Shown: positions 45,924 through 58,645, numbered from the stretch's first letter. The stretch: DNA of 64,000 bases from Ancylostoma caninum (GCA_037903475.1 JBAJFG010000364.1:186001-250000); one strand, 5' to 3'. Notes: generated by a model from the sequence alone, not told the origin. Translations and numbers: made by a program.

Positions 45924-46019
45924 GCCGTTCTTCCAGGGTGGAAAATTTCAGGAAAATTTGCCCTCAGCTTCCCTGGCTAATTATGCGCGGTGCGCGGAGC
46001 AAACTATGTCTCTCTTAGG

Positions 46020-48100
46020 ATGTGATAGGGTGACGTAACGAGTGTACGCAGTGTTACTCAATGCGTTACGCAGAAGGTCACGGCAGCACAATATGAGTAA
46101 TAAAGAGCGCATAACTTCGACGTAAAGGTTAGCCACGTAGGATGAGAACGACGTAGAGCCACGAGGCTACTGTACGACATTCAAATCGGAAACGTGAGCA
46201 GATGTATTGATAGTGGAAGATTCAAGGAATTCGTTGATGTTGAGCCAAGAAATTAGCCATGTTGAAGGAGTAGCAGCTGTTTACATTCAGGTTATAGCTG
46301 TAATGCTTTATCATAACATTGGCGAACCCTTATTTTTCTCTGTAGAAACCTCCCACAGCTTCTAAAACACCGATTAAACTTCCAAAATAACCTACAGCTC
46401 AAAGATTTACGGAGAAAGTACGTTCGCCAACACTCTTCTTTTAGGTACACTCGTTCCGTTAGCTCAGGGTCTTTGTCGAATTCGTTCACCATGAGTTAGG
46501 TTGTTAAGCTCAAGCCTTGGTAGCAACAGTACATCAGTATCTTCCAGGATATGGCGAAGGATCTCGGACTGGACCAAACCAAACATTTTCCTAGAAGACT
46601 TGCTTTCATCTCAACAGCCGTGTATTCAGTGAAAGAATAAAAGGTTTTTGCTTTTCAAAAGGAGCACTGTCCCAGTAAAATGTACTGAGTCGACCTCCCA
46701 AATGTGTTCAAAATGAAATGAAACCAAGTTTCTTTGTAGATAAAGTGCATTTTGTTGTCAAAAAGCATGTTGCTACCGTATCGATGTCTCCTCAATTTTT
46801 AGGTGTTCGTTCAAGCTGTCTTCCATATGTTTACTTGTTTGCATTTTACTGATTTTATCGTTCTGTACTTACTTCGTTTGGAATAACTCTTGGACTGTCG
46901 GATATAGCACACAAATGATGTGCATTGGTTGTTGTATGTATTACTAGGAGATCCTAAGGCAAATGCACTATTAGTGGTATTTCTCAAACTCTAGACTACG
47001 TTCAAAAGTAGAATATAGATAATTCTACAATCCGCAGCTGTGGATCAATCAGGAAAACCCATAAGGATGGAATCCATACTTCAGCTCGTTTTCATGTCTC
47101 TCTATAGTTGTCCTTTGAGGTGTTAGAATTGTTTACCCTATCTATCATAGCTATGCTTTCATAGCGGTGTAGTGCCCGCATTCGTTGAGAGGAACAAGGC
47201 AACCACCTGGGCTCATAAACTCACGCAAATGTGTCCGAACTCGTCTCACTCACATTGACTTTTTCTGGATGTATACACTTGCGTGAAGAACTTCAACGAT
47301 ACTAGGCGGCTTCGTTGCTCTCGCCCACATCCAGCGCAGTTTCTGCGGTTTTTGTGCCAGATGTCTCGCTATGCTATAGCTGGAACGTGGGATATTTCAT
47401 GAATGGCTCTCTGCAGCCTGCACTGAATCCAGAACTCTCCAGGATCTTCTGCTCATCCAGCAATGCTTTGTTATAACTTCCCACGTGCCTGCACTATGAG
47501 AAGCAGCCATCTTTATTCCGGAATCCTCGTCTTAAGCCCACTTTATTATGTTTTTTCTACAGCTTTGTCCTTATAATCCAATACTTCGTGGACTATGGAG
47601 TACACGCGCCACAAAGCGCGCACTCGGCGCCAGCGGCAAAAAATCCGAGTAAGTGTCGGCGAAAAAATGCCGCCGCCGCGCGGTGCATGCCTCGTTTAAT
47701 GGCGTGTCGCTTTGCAAACACGCTGATCCTTACTGACAGCCGGCTGACAGCTCGACATTTATACACTGTCATTATGCTCTTGCGTGTGTGCTGTTTGCCA
47801 GTCAGCGTATCGTAGCACAGCACTTTTTCCGGCTCCAATGCCAGGATGCGCTCGCCACGTCTTCGTTTTCCTACTGTAGCGCTCTTCTCGTTATTTAGTA
47901 ACCTAACACGGGCTTATAGTAGTGATAACTAGCAACCAGGTGAGGTTACCCTGCAAAGTTTGTGACTGGTTGAATTACTTCCTAAAATGGCCTACTTTAG
48001 CAACCCCATATAGGTCATATAGGCGATCTATGTATATCGATTAGCTCACATATGGTAAGCGTGGTACATCTATAGTTTACTCTTTGTCTGGGAAAACGAC
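46020..48100. other. intergenic, GC-rich patch at 47590-47870
   Basis: No supported gene. The GC-rich patch produces open frames on both strands (75 and 81 codons) without motifs. Confidence 0.35.
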
Positions 48101-49240
48101 CACCGTGATCGGTTCATCCCATACCCTGCAGTGGAATCTGAGGTAAGGTATACCTGAGGCCGCATGCATCATCGAGATTACCCAGGTGAATGTGTTGACG
48201 ATGCGTAAGCTCGTGAGGTATTAATACGTTTACCCTGAGTGATTTCAACGACGCATGCGACCCTTGGGCTCGGTGGACGAATGGGTAAGCCACACACACC
48301 AGTTATGATTACCCATTGGTAACAGCTGGATATAACCAACGTCATTTAGGGGTTAATGTGTGGATGGCAGCTAGGTAAGAGGTAGGCTCGGGTACGTTTA
48401 CCATGGTTAATCTCCATGATTGCCGTCATCATAGGTAAATTCTTGGTAAATTTTACCAGTAAAGAATACCCTACAAAAAATGACCCTCTGATACTTGTTC
48501 GCCACTTGTGCAAATCAGTTGCTGAACAAGGACGGCAAACCATAAATTTAAGGTATACTTACTTACCTAACCTAGGTAACCATTCGAGGTGAGGCGTAGT
48601 GAATGTGAATACGTTAAAACATAATAATGGGTTTCGCTGATCGTTGTTGGGGCTGTTCCGTAGCTCGTTTTCATCATTGGCTTCACCCGGGATAGTTACG
48701 ATCGCCCCCTGAGTTTACGTCACTTTTCACATTCGTCAAAATGTTTGCTGTCACGCAATGTGGTAAAACCTGCCAAGCCATACCTGTTTATAGGCCACAG
48801 GTGAAGCTTACTAACGTAGTTTACCCTATCACATATGACTTATACTAGTTTCAAGAATTCCATCCCCATTTCTGGTCCCAATTGCACTGTGGCGTCTGCT
48901 TCCCCGTAGTGTGGTTTTACAACCATCTCCACCCTCTACAATGGTGAATACGACTCAGGATTCATAGTTATGAGTGCCACCACCGGGAATGTCTCCTAAT
49001 GAGTGGCGGGTATTTGCCAAAGTAGTGGACGTTACTGAGGTTATCCAGGGTAAAAGATAGTTGCCATTTCTGACCCTGTATGCATCATGTATGGGTAACC
49101 TCATTCCCAGTGAGTACGACTACTCATAATTAGCAGCTAAATATAGTCAAAGTCATAGTTGTTTGAACGTGATGATTACGAGTGCCAGGTAAGAGGAAAA
49201 ATTGGGTACTTACCACGTCTACCAAAGCTAATCGTAGTGA
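48101..49240. repeat. GGTAA/TTACC-rich interspersed repeat region
   Basis: Short inverted phrases built on TTACC and GGTAA occur every 20-60 bases (GAGGTAAGGTATACCTGAGG, GGTACGTTTACCATGGTTAA, GGTACTTACCACGTCTACCA, and others). Segments near 48350-48430 and 49160-49240 resemble each other and 10470-10630. It looks like diverged copies of a small palindromic element. No coding. Confidence 0.45.
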
Positions 49241-51158
49241 TTCATCTGATAAAAATTCTGTTTGCGGTTCCTGTCCAAAGGCACTAATGTTTTCCTTCCT
49301 GGAAATTTCTGCTAATTCTCATTCTCTTTCTTTCTCTCTTTCTTTTTTCTCTGATCAATGCAAATTATGTTTTTGCTCTCAGAACATTGCTTATCTAAGC
49401 TACTGCTGTCACCGTGCATTTTCTTTCCAAAAAATGAGTACATAGGTTTGGGTGGCTCTAGTGCTTAGGACCGAATAAAAAGCAAAAGTCTCGATTTATC
49501 CAGCCAACAACTAACTAAAAATAATTCGAGAGAACTTGAGTATTAAAAAAATCTCCAGGACGCTTTCAACCTTTCCTGCACTACTTGACCCCGCTCTTTT
49601 TTCGGGCACCCGACCTACCGACTGTTCGAAATTGAATATTCTAACTCGCACCCAAACAACAAACTACACATGGCGTGTGCAGGTCATCTATTGGTCGGTG
49701 ACTCTGCGTCATGGGTTAACAAACTCCTAATGAAACAGGAAAATTTGAAAAAAAAAGCAAAAATGAAAAATGAAGTAATGTCCACATCACACCTAATTCT
49801 ATTATATGACCACTTAGATACACATAATCAAATGCCAAGTAAATCGTTTTACATTTGGAAAACTTGCAAAGAGTGGTGCGAGTTCGTACGAATGCTCGCT
49901 CTCTCTTCGCCCGGAAACTGATCGCCAATCGTTTCAAAATTAAGAAATACCTAAGTAAAAATTTAGTACCAATCTAGTTTTTGTTCCTTAATTTTGCTAC
50001 TACTTTATCAGTGTTTGCTCTTGATTATTCGCCGTTAACTTTTAGTGGATTTACTATCGAAACTCCACCGACCCAGGTGTAGAAAGTAGCGGAGACTCAT
50101 TCTCTGCTAATAGTCCCCAGCTCTTGCCACTGTAGAAACTCGAGTGGCGTGAGAGCAGTAAGGAAGGTTTCCTTGCTTTCCCATGAGCTGTACTTTTTAT
50201 AACATATGCAAGTATAGTATAGCATGCATAGGCATGTTCATATGCAAATTCCGATGCGTTCCGGAACATTCGCCTTCCCGCTTCGGCTTCTATAAGCTTA
50301 CCTGGAGCTACCTTAGTTAGAACCCGCGCTAACACTCCTTACCACATGTTTGGACAGGTAAGGAATAGAAGCGGAAAGATTGGGCGCGAACAAGAGTGGA
50401 AATATTAATGGGAAGTGTGGATGCACAGACGATCAGAGTGCCACGGAACGTGTGCTGTAGCGCGTACAGCCTTTTTCAACCACTGAAATCTCCTACTCTA
50501 CATAGTTCGCCGTCGAGTGTCAATTTTAGCGATAAGTGATCACTTGATCAGTGCCAGGACTCATGATAATTTCTGGGAACGTTCCTAGAACAGAACACGC
50601 TCTCCGGTCTTAAGCCAAAATGTACCCTGATTCGCCATAACTTAACATAGTTGGCAGAAACGAATGCTTCGAAGACAGTGTGCTCATTCTTATTCGGGTA
50701 ACTCGTCCATTTCAAAGAACGAGTAGGTGGCAGCCATGAATTCCATCGTCGATGAAATGCTGGAGATGAATGAAATCATTGTTCTCTTCTGGCGCTGTAG
50801 ACTTTCAATGGGTTTGGCAGTGCAATCTGTGACGCCTAATGTATGTATACGCATGAAATATAATACATTAATTAATTATTTATATTAATATACTACTTAT
50901 ATTATATTTATATTAATTACCTAATGTAAATATAATACATTGAAATCTCCAACCTCTGAGAAAGTGAAGTTAAAAAATGGCTCAGGAACTGCATTTTTCA
51001 TCACATAAGTGCTCACCAAGAGAAGATCCCAAGAAATTATTATATTACGGGCTAACCGAATGTTGCTAATTTCATCGTTTATCATTCAGTAAAGGTATGT
51101 ATAGGGTTGATAGCAAAAAAAGGAGTTCCAACAATCAAACTAAACAGACAGAGATATA
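49241..51158. other. intergenic, AT-rich palindrome near 50860-50945
   Basis: No supported gene. A 93-codon minus frame at 50054-50335 lacks motifs. The stretch around 50860-50945 is almost pure A/T with self-complementary TAATGTAAATATAATACATT phrases. Confidence 0.35.
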
Positions 51159-51723
51159 CAGGGTGCAGAAAAAGTATCGATAATTCTTTTCTTAATGTTT
51201 TTGTGCGTTTTTTGAATGGCGTAGAACAATCTATTTGTGTTTTCCCATAGCTAAATTCTCATTTTGGAGACAATCCATAGGTGTTCCAGCAGGATTCAGC
51301 CCCATTCCATATGGTTCGCAAAACGCAACAGTGGGCGCCAAGCAAATCTTTTCGCGATTTCATTTCTTCTCAAGACCGGTCACCAAATACATAGTACTGA
51401 TCCTCTTGATCTCCCGGTATGGGAGCAAGCAAGGCTCTGTGCTAAACATCAGATAAACATCTTCTCTTCTAATTTATTCAAAAGCTACTTCGACCTGTGA
51501 ATGTAACAATCTCGATGATGAGTATCTGCGGGCACCGTGGATGCCTTCGCGCGCCATCTAAGCGAGTGTACCGTGAAAAAAGGAGACCGAATTGAAGATG
51601 AATGATGGAATGTCAATTGTTGCTTAGTTGTTAATGTTACTCAGTAAGAATTATTGTAGTAACTACATCTATGGCGTTGTTGTAGAGATTGATTTCACTG
51701 TCAATACTTTTTTCCGCACCCTG
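51159..51723. mobile_element. TA-flanked Tc/mariner-type MITE (565 bp)
   Basis: The ends are CAGGGTGCAGAAAAAGTAT and, inverted, CAGGGTGCGGAAAAAAGTAT. The element is bordered by TA at 51157-51158 and 51724-51725. The interior has no transposase. Both the ends and the TA duplication fit the Tc1/mariner superfamily. Confidence 0.8.
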
Positions 51724-52879
51724 TAGAGAATCTTTGATACGTCTTATGTACATTAATCTAACTTCTTCCATTTGTCTGATTAATGACTTTTGGAGGGTTT
51801 CTCTGTAATTCTTCAATTTGGTTCTTCCGATCACAAGTCGTAATGCGAGAACACGTTACCATATAAGATATAAAAGTTTGAGAAAATGGATTGTTTTTAT
51901 GGATTGTTTTGTTGCAGCCGAACCCGAGATTGTTAGTAACTTTATTAGGCTGACGTTTCGGCGAGTTCGCCTTCTTCAGAGCCTGAAAGGGTGAATTCGA
52001 TTGCAATCTATTCGACCAAACGCCTCCGCAAACCTACGAAGAAACATTCTAAGCCTAAGTCTTTGGTCACAGGACCACGAACTAACGAAAAAACTGTGCC
52101 TTATTGAGAAAATTCTAATGAGTACGTAGAAGCCCAACTGTCATCTTTTCGCTCAAATGAAAGCAGAAATTCTGTTTATTCTAGTAGCGAATAAAAGCAG
52201 TGACGGACTACAAGAAAAAGGCTATAAATTCCATGCGATTCCGTCGCGATCACATTTCCGACATTGTTCAACTTTTTCGCAAAGCACATTCTGCCGCTGT
52301 GTCAGTCAGTTGTTTGTAGTGCTACGTTACTTTTGGCTCTGCTATATAGAGGGATTTACTCGACATTTCTACTTTTACACACAGTTCCTTAAAACACAGT
52401 GCAATTCTGGGGAGTTCTAGAAAAATTGAAGTGTTTTACTAATGGATCATTGGGCTAAAATTGCACCACCAATTTTAGTGCTACTTTTATTATAGAGGAC
52501 TCTTTCCTTCATCCTGCCATAATCCTGGTTCCGAGGAAATTACAGGAAGTTACTGCATTCTTCAGCCTTCGAATTAACCTCTTGATACTTTTCTTGACTC
52601 AGATATCTTTGCTTTAGCTCAGATTTCCTAAACTTATGGCCCACCTCTTTTTTGTCACTACTATCACGTTTCCAATATACTGACTCAATTGAATCTCTTC
52701 CTTTACCGACTTCCGGATACGGCTTCTTTTTGTAACATTAGTCTGTAATGGTCAGCTATCAGTGGAAAAAAAGTTGATGAATTTTTGCTGAAAATGTTAT
52801 ATTAAAAATGTAGGGTTTTCGTTGGTAGATGTAAAAATTGTTATGACAGCTCTGGTTCCAGAGTTCTAAATATTTTTTC

Positions 52880-53046
52880 TAAATCTTTGTAATGACAGTA
52901 GTATGAATTTTTATTAATTATTTATTCTTATAACTAATATTTTCATTAATTTTATTTTCCGTCTGGGTAACCAAAACGGCGGAGACCCGACTTTTTTCCC
53001 ACGCGTCCCCCCCCCACCCTTCCGCCCACTTTTTGCATCCGCCACC
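52880..53046 (-). mobile_element. partial copy of CAGTGGCGG MITE
   Basis: On the minus strand it reads GGTGGCGGATGCAAAAAGTG, a G-rich block, then a GTCTCCGCCGTTTTGG phrase and an AT-rich tail, as in the complete copy at 59204. The distal end is not found. Confidence 0.55.
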
Positions 53047-53088
53047 GGTGCGTGCCTATGTCTTCTGAATCGTGCCACGAAAGCGTTT

Positions 53089-53349
53089 ATCATTCATTCA
53101 TTCATTCATTCATTCATTCATTCATTCATTCATTCATTCATTCATTCATCCCATTCATTCATTCATTCATTCATCCCATTCATTCATTCATCCCATTCAT
53201 TCATTCATTCATTCATCCCATTCATTCATTCATCCCATTCATTCATTCATTCATTCATTCATTCATTCATTCATTCATTCATTCATTCCATTCCATTCCA
53301 TTCCATTCCATTCATTCATTCATTCATTCATTCATTCATTCATTCATTC
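53089..53349. repeat. (CATT)n microsatellite with CATCC/CATTC variants
   Basis: About 260 bases of CATT units interrupted by regularly placed CATCC units and a TTCCA run. The long FIHS-repeat open frames are artefacts. Confidence 0.97.
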
Positions 53350-53432
53350 TGGGTTGTGTTCCACCATATTCAGAGCACAATAGCGCAAAACCCCCTTGTT
53401 GTGCCTTTTTCTGACCTCGTTGATAATTTCTC

Positions 53433-53633
53433 CTACATCCTGAAATCCTTAAAATGAGGCACTAACTTCCCTGGATTGAACACCTGATTCATCCAGTGAT
53501 CCAGGCCACGAGCGATTTCCGTGCAGATGTGGATTTCCACGCGATTCGCTACGATGAACACGTGAAACGTTAATTGATCCGAAATTGTTAGTATAGGAAG
53601 AGAAGATAGACATGCGCAACGTTCACATAGCAA
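53433..53633 (-). CDS. possible exon, unidentified
   Basis: The minus frame ISDQLTFHVFIVANRVEIHI, then HWMNQVFNPGKLVPHFKDF, reads like coding sequence. It runs to a TTTCAG|GATGTAGG acceptor-like site with a following GAG|GTCAGA donor. No family is recognised and no gene model could be completed. Confidence 0.25.
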   Translation of the reverse strand: MLCERCACLSSLPILTISDQLTFHVFIVANRVEIHICTEIARGLDHWMNQVFNPGKLVPHFKDFRM

Positions 53634-53699
53634 CTCAACGACACTCTACGGTAAATCCAACCTTATTGGCTTGTTCATTCCCATAGCGACATGGTCTAC

Positions 53700-55735
53700 G
53701 CATTTACACACAAGTTTTAGTTACGTCGCTAATACACAAGTAGGAGTAGTAGAGCTTGACTTCGGAAACTGGATCTCAGTTTGTATTACATTTGCATATT
53801 TTACCGCCGAGACTTATTTAACGCAAAAAAAGAAAAATACTACGAAGGTAGTTTAAACCAACTGCCAAGGAAACAAGGAAAATTTACTAGCAGCTGCTTG
53901 ATTTTCCTAAACTAAACCTAGACTCTCATTCTATTCCTAAATGAAAACCGCTCCTCCCCCTACTGACGAGGGAGTGGCTCTTTTCTAAATAGGATGTCTG
54001 TCTAGAGGTTAAAAGGCGAAACAGACATTCACAGAAGCTTTTCAACCTTTCTAATTAACTTCTTACTAGTATTTCCTAAGTTCTACGTTGCTTCAGGCGA
54101 GGTGGCACAGCATCATTTGACAAAATGGATCTCGAAGACCAAATTTGGCCATGAAGGACAAACTTGATTTGTACCTCAATAAACCAACCATGTTTCCTGA
54201 CTTTACACTGCGGTAAAGCGCCCATTTCGTGAAGGGTTATAAATAGAACAATGACTAGCTTTGGTGAATTTCCCAAAATTGGATGTAACAACATTTGGGC
54301 TTTTTGCCGCAGCGACTATTCCTGTCCTGCATACGGGCTTTTTACCCATTGGATAACCGGTGTGGAGGTTATGATTCAATAATTTTCCGATCAGGCCTGC
54401 TACTGCGAGTTATTTTGCAGAAGATCAAGGTTGTGCAGATATCCATTCATCAGTCATGGCTCACTTTTAACGGTGATTGTCCACCTTATAGGAGCGGTAG
54501 GGCTACTTTTTCAATTATTGCTGTCCCGGAAAATTGTATTTCTTGATTATTCAAAAGTTTAGTGTTATTTTTTTATTTTCATCAACAGTTTACTTTAAAA
54601 AATAGGAAAACACTGCTCATTTTCCACTTCGGACAATGCTTTCCCTAGTAGTCATCACTAAGGTAAGGGAAGTCCCAAAAAAAAAAACGGGATAAAATGT
54701 AATTTGTATGATTGCCCAGAGGTTACATTCAGGTAGAAATCTTTTTACTTCCAGACTAGGCTTCTCAGAACAGTAGAACAGCAGAAGAGGTTGAAACTCT
54801 TCACCATTCACTTTCAACCTTCCCTATCCCTGCGTCTCATACGATCCTTTATCATTTCTTGCCACTTTTTCTGATTATCAAGTTATCCGAAAGTTGTGCA
54901 CCAAAATTTATTTTCCAATCCAGAATTTCTTAGTCTTAAAGTGAAATTCTTTAGCATTCAATTTGGTAGAATGATCTACTACTTCTTCACTATGGGAACT
55001 GGCAAAATAGGTTTCATCCATTAACATTATTCTTACGATTATTCGGAAGGAAATGGTGTATAATTTGGTGCAAGACTTTCAGACCAACCCAAGTTCTCCA
55101 TAAAAACTCGTTTTTTTTTATAACGTGCGTCTATCTTTGTCTTGTGTCTAACTACATAGAAGGTGTTCACGTCCTCTCCATCTGCATATTTGCGTGTGTC
55201 TGTTGTGCAACGTTCCGTAGTATTTAGTGTGTCTAGTGTATCGAAACAGGGTCCAAACAAAGAAGTGAACGCAGTGTTTCCCAGCGCAAGACCACCTCCA
55301 CCGAGCGGTCACACGGACTCCCATTGAGGTCGCGTCGAGGGCGAGAAACTTCGGCTGAACGACCTTTAGGCTCGCTGTCGCTTACACAACTCTTCATGCG
55401 AACCGATAGCTGAAAATTCTTCATCGCATAAGTTCCTTCGCCCAATAACTCTTCCTCTTCTTTTCCAGGAATTCTCTTGTTCGCCCTTTCCAGGAATTTT
55501 CCTACTTAATATTTCTTTTTTTTTTCTTAGAGATTCTTATCTATGGACTGTGACCCCCAGCACCTGCCCCCAAGAATTCCCCACCTGTAACACTGATCTC
55601 CCAACCACTTGTCCTCATTCGAGCAAGCGGCGTTTGAGATAAACGCGCGGCTAATCCGCGCCGTCTCGCGCACACCTTTACCGCGGCCGCATGTGCCAAA
55701 CACTTGAATTCTTTCGCATCCTCAGATGTCTGAAA
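53700..55735. other. intergenic, no supported gene
   Basis: Small open frames only; no repeats or RNA genes recognised. The C/T-rich stretch near 55440-55540 has no further structure. Confidence 0.3.
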
Positions 55736-55737
55736 AC

Positions 55738-55975
55738 AACTTGGAAACAAGCAATTTTACAAGTTGTCTGAAGGCTTCAGACAACTTGTCTCAAGGTTGT
55801 TTCCAACTTGACCACAAGGTTGTATCCAAGCTTGTCCTAAGGTTGTTCCCAACTTAACTCTAAGCTTGTGTCCAAGCTTGTCTCAAGGTTGTTTCCAACT
55901 TAACTCAGAGCTTGTATCCAAGCTTGTCTCAAGGTTGTTTCCAACTTAACTCAGAGCTTGTATCTAAGCTTTGCC
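55738..55975. repeat. hairpin-unit array 1 (AAGGTTGnnnCCAACTT)
   Basis: About ten units of roughly 23 bases, alternating AAGGTTGTTTCCAACTTAACT and AAGCTTGTATCCAAGCTTGTCT. Each unit is a short stem with a variable 3-5-nt loop. Stem-paired positions change together (GGTTG/CAACT versus GCTTG/CAAGC). Confidence 0.75.
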
Positions 55976-56347
55976 TTATTTCCCATGTTGTTTTTAAGCA
56001 GTGGTACTGACAGTGATTCACATTCACAGTTCATTCACGAAAACGTATTCACATTCACATGTCATTCACAAAAGTAGAAAACAGAGTGCAAAACCGCCAA
56101 CAAACAACATGTAAAATGATATGATATAAGATACAGCAAACTCCAACATAGGGAAATTACTCCGACAATGGATTGCTTGGAGAGACTACAGCGAAGGGCA
56201 GGTTGTGTATTCATCTGAGTGATCATTTCTTTCTTGAAAATACAACTGCCGATCGCTCCGCACTTTCCTTCTGAAGTTAACTCTGAAAAAATGTACATGA
56301 TACGTTAAGGTCTACATTCACTTCTCAACTTGGGTTGCAGAACAGAC

Positions 56348-57651
56348 TCACAGTGCCACTTTAAGCATATCTGCCACAATATCTTCAACACCATCAGCAT
56401 TCACCTTGGCAGCTTCATAAATTGCACGGACATACCCTGCAACAATTGTCTTTCACTGAAGAATCATGCTATAAAACAATGGACTTAGTCTGTCTGCAAG
56501 TACTGTCTATCCGAAACGATGAGTCCGCCCGCGCGATCGGGGATACTTGGTGTTAGTACCCCGCCCCCCCCCCCCACAATTCCATTTCGCTGCAAAATCT
56601 GGAAGCAAAGTCACCCCCCCCCCCTCCCCCTTGAGCATACGTAGGTACGTCGAAGGATCACGAGAAATAATTTTTGCTAGAATGTCTATCATCCTCTGAC
56701 TTTGTTTTCGATAGCTTGGTGCTCTCATTTTAGAGTTGTGCGTCTCAGCTCCGCAATGGAAACGTGTTATGTATATAAATGTTGTCTGCAATGGGCAAAC
56801 ACCACATTTTCTTTAGCCAACTATGTACACGCGCCAACGAAATGACATATAGTCACGATCATTTTGGTTGCTGTTCGTTCCTCCGCCAGCATCCCTTTGC
56901 ATCCGCTGAGTAGAATCTGTGCCGCTGTTTCAATGCGGCGATTTGTTACCTACAAGTTCTGAAACGCATCACATGTGCTCTAACGCGTTTTAACCGTTGT
57001 AATTCGTATTAATCCGTTTGCACCTATAGGAAACTCCAAAAGTGCGTGGACAAGAGTCGAGATCGCGGCGCGGCTCTCATGGGCAGAACGCAGGCGCACA
57101 CTATGCTGAGCTCCCGTGACTCTGCCCAAGAGAGCCGCGCCGCGGTCCTGACTCTTGACTGCGTCCGTTAGGAGTTCTCTGTATGTGATACATTCGTTCT
57201 GATATTATGGAGAATTCCTCACTACCTCCTGACAGCCTGTGAGGATGTGCCGTCAAGCTGCTGAACAGCAAGTTTCACATTGCGTTTTTTTCCGCATGCA
57301 ATCGATAAGATCGTTTGCCTCCACAGAACTGATCATAGCATCTCCTGTTCGCAGGAATTAAGTGAACCAACAGATGATTTTATCAAGTTAGCCAGTTAGG
57401 GTGGTCGACTATGTGTGGCCAGGCAGATATTGTTTCAAAACTTAGCGTACCACTCCTCAAATGTGAGGCCATCTTTTACACCTCAGCCTAAGCAGACCGT
57501 AAACCTAACAGGAACGAATGAGAAAGGAAGCACATACTCTTTGGTCGTTGATGTAGGTCCCGTTGAGTGAACGTGGTACTTCTCGATACGGCCACTGGCG
57601 CCTTTCACGCCTATGATATCCGCATGATCTCTCGAAATCATGTTTGAAGAG
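56348..57651 (-). CDS. unidentified gene, incomplete exon set
   Basis: Exon 57651-57538 (MISRDHADIIGVKGASGRIE, then KYHVHSTGPTSTTK) follows a TTTTCAG acceptor and ends at a GA|GTATGT donor. The last exon, 56436-56348, follows TGTTGCAG and encodes YVRAIYEAAKVNADGVEDIV...KVAL with TGA. A possible middle exon lies near 57230-57330 (VEANDLIDCMRKKTQCETCC) but its frame and borders are unsure. Family unknown; no domain recognised. Confidence 0.4.
57030..57186. mobile_element. palindromic MITE, ~60-bp arms
   Basis: GGAAACTCCAAAAGTGCGTGG...GCGGCGCGGCTCTCATGGGCAGA on the left is mirrored by TCTGCCCAAGAGAGCCGCGCCGC...GGAGTTCTC on the right. Arms are GC-rich with few mismatches; the centre is about 30 bases. 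It lies within the region of the unidentified minus-strand gene. Confidence 0.75.
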
Positions 57652-57944
57652 CTGAAAATAGTGAGTATGAAGAAAAACAGGAAAGAAATAACTTTTCTAA
57701 TATCAGGCAGTGCCCCAGACTTTGTCTCCCTTCACCGTAATCGCACCTACCACCAATGATCACCGTTACCATCAAAAGATAATGGCAATTGTGCGGATGA
57801 ATTGGTGACAAAGCCTGGAAATACCCTTCAAGAGAGGCTTCAAAGGATTTGGAGACCCGAACGCAAACGGCGGAGCAGTGCACACTGGAGCAAAAGTGAG
57901 CGTCCTCGCGCCTTGTATGCGCTCCCGTGGAGAAAACATGTATT

Positions 57945-58200
57945 TACTGGTCAAAACGCGCTGAGGTGAAAAGGGAGTTGGGGGGGCCACTTGGTATAAG
58001 TCAATGATATGACCTGTCCTGCACGTACAGGCCTGTTTGCATTTCAGGTAACTACTGCACATTAAGAAACTAATAAGTCAGAGCGTTCTGGACGTGTCAG
58101 CTAACAAGTCCGTACGTGCAAGAGAGTTCATATTATCGACTTATACCAAGTGGCCCTCCCCAACTCCATTTTCACCCGCGCTGAAACGCCACAATGCTTC
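57945..58200. mobile_element. palindromic MITE, ~100-bp arms
   Basis: GCGCTGAGGTGAAAAGGGAGTTGGGG...CCACTTGGTATAAGTC is mirrored by GACTTATACCAAGTGGCC...CAACTCCATTTTCACCCGCGC. The overlapping 96-codon minus frame is a shadow of this repeat. Confidence 0.7.
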
Positions 58201-58252
58201 TGAATGTACATGTCTACGTGTAAAATACACGTTTTTTACCCTTTGTTTTCAC

Positions 58253-58645
58253 CTTTGATAAGATGGATACAACTTGTCTTCAGCGAGATATGTTGGATCC
58301 AAGTTGTTTCCGCCTCAGAAAAGTTGGAAACAGCTTGTCACAAGTGAGGCATCGCCCTCGATAAGTTGGAAACAACTTGTTTCCGGGAAGATAAGTTGTA
58401 TCCAACTTGTTTCGGATGAGATAAGTTGGAAACAACTTAACTTTGGGGAGATAAGTTGTTCCTAACTTGTTTCGGATGAGATAAGTTGGAAACAACATGT
58501 CTTAGCTGAGGCTAGGGCCGAAGATATGTTGTATCCAACTTGTTTTCAGCCTCGATAAGTTGAACACAACTTGTTTCCGCTCTAGATAAGTTGGGTACGA
58601 CTTGTTTTGGGCCCGATAAGTTGGAAACATCTTGTTTCAAAACTT
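58253..58645. repeat. hairpin-unit array 2 (GATAAGTTGnnnnCAACTTGTTTC)
   Basis: Twelve units, most 30-31 bases, each carrying ATAAGTTG, 3-4 variable bases, CAACTTGTTTC, then a variable 6-8-base spacer. The inner stem AAGTTG/CAACTT is kept while loop and spacer vary (GAAA, TATC, TTCC, AACA, GGTA). Open frames rich in KLFPTYLIRN are by-products. Confidence 0.85.

Noticed and set aside
53052..53414. FIHSFIHS-repeat proteins on the plus strand
   Set aside because: Translation of the (CATT)n microsatellite in two frames.
57772..58062. 96-codon minus-strand open frame
   Set aside because: Overlaps the arm of a palindromic MITE and shows no coding features.
58253..58645. CRISPR array
   Set aside because: Eukaryotic context, spacers of 6-8 bases, and the repeated part is itself a variable-loop hairpin.
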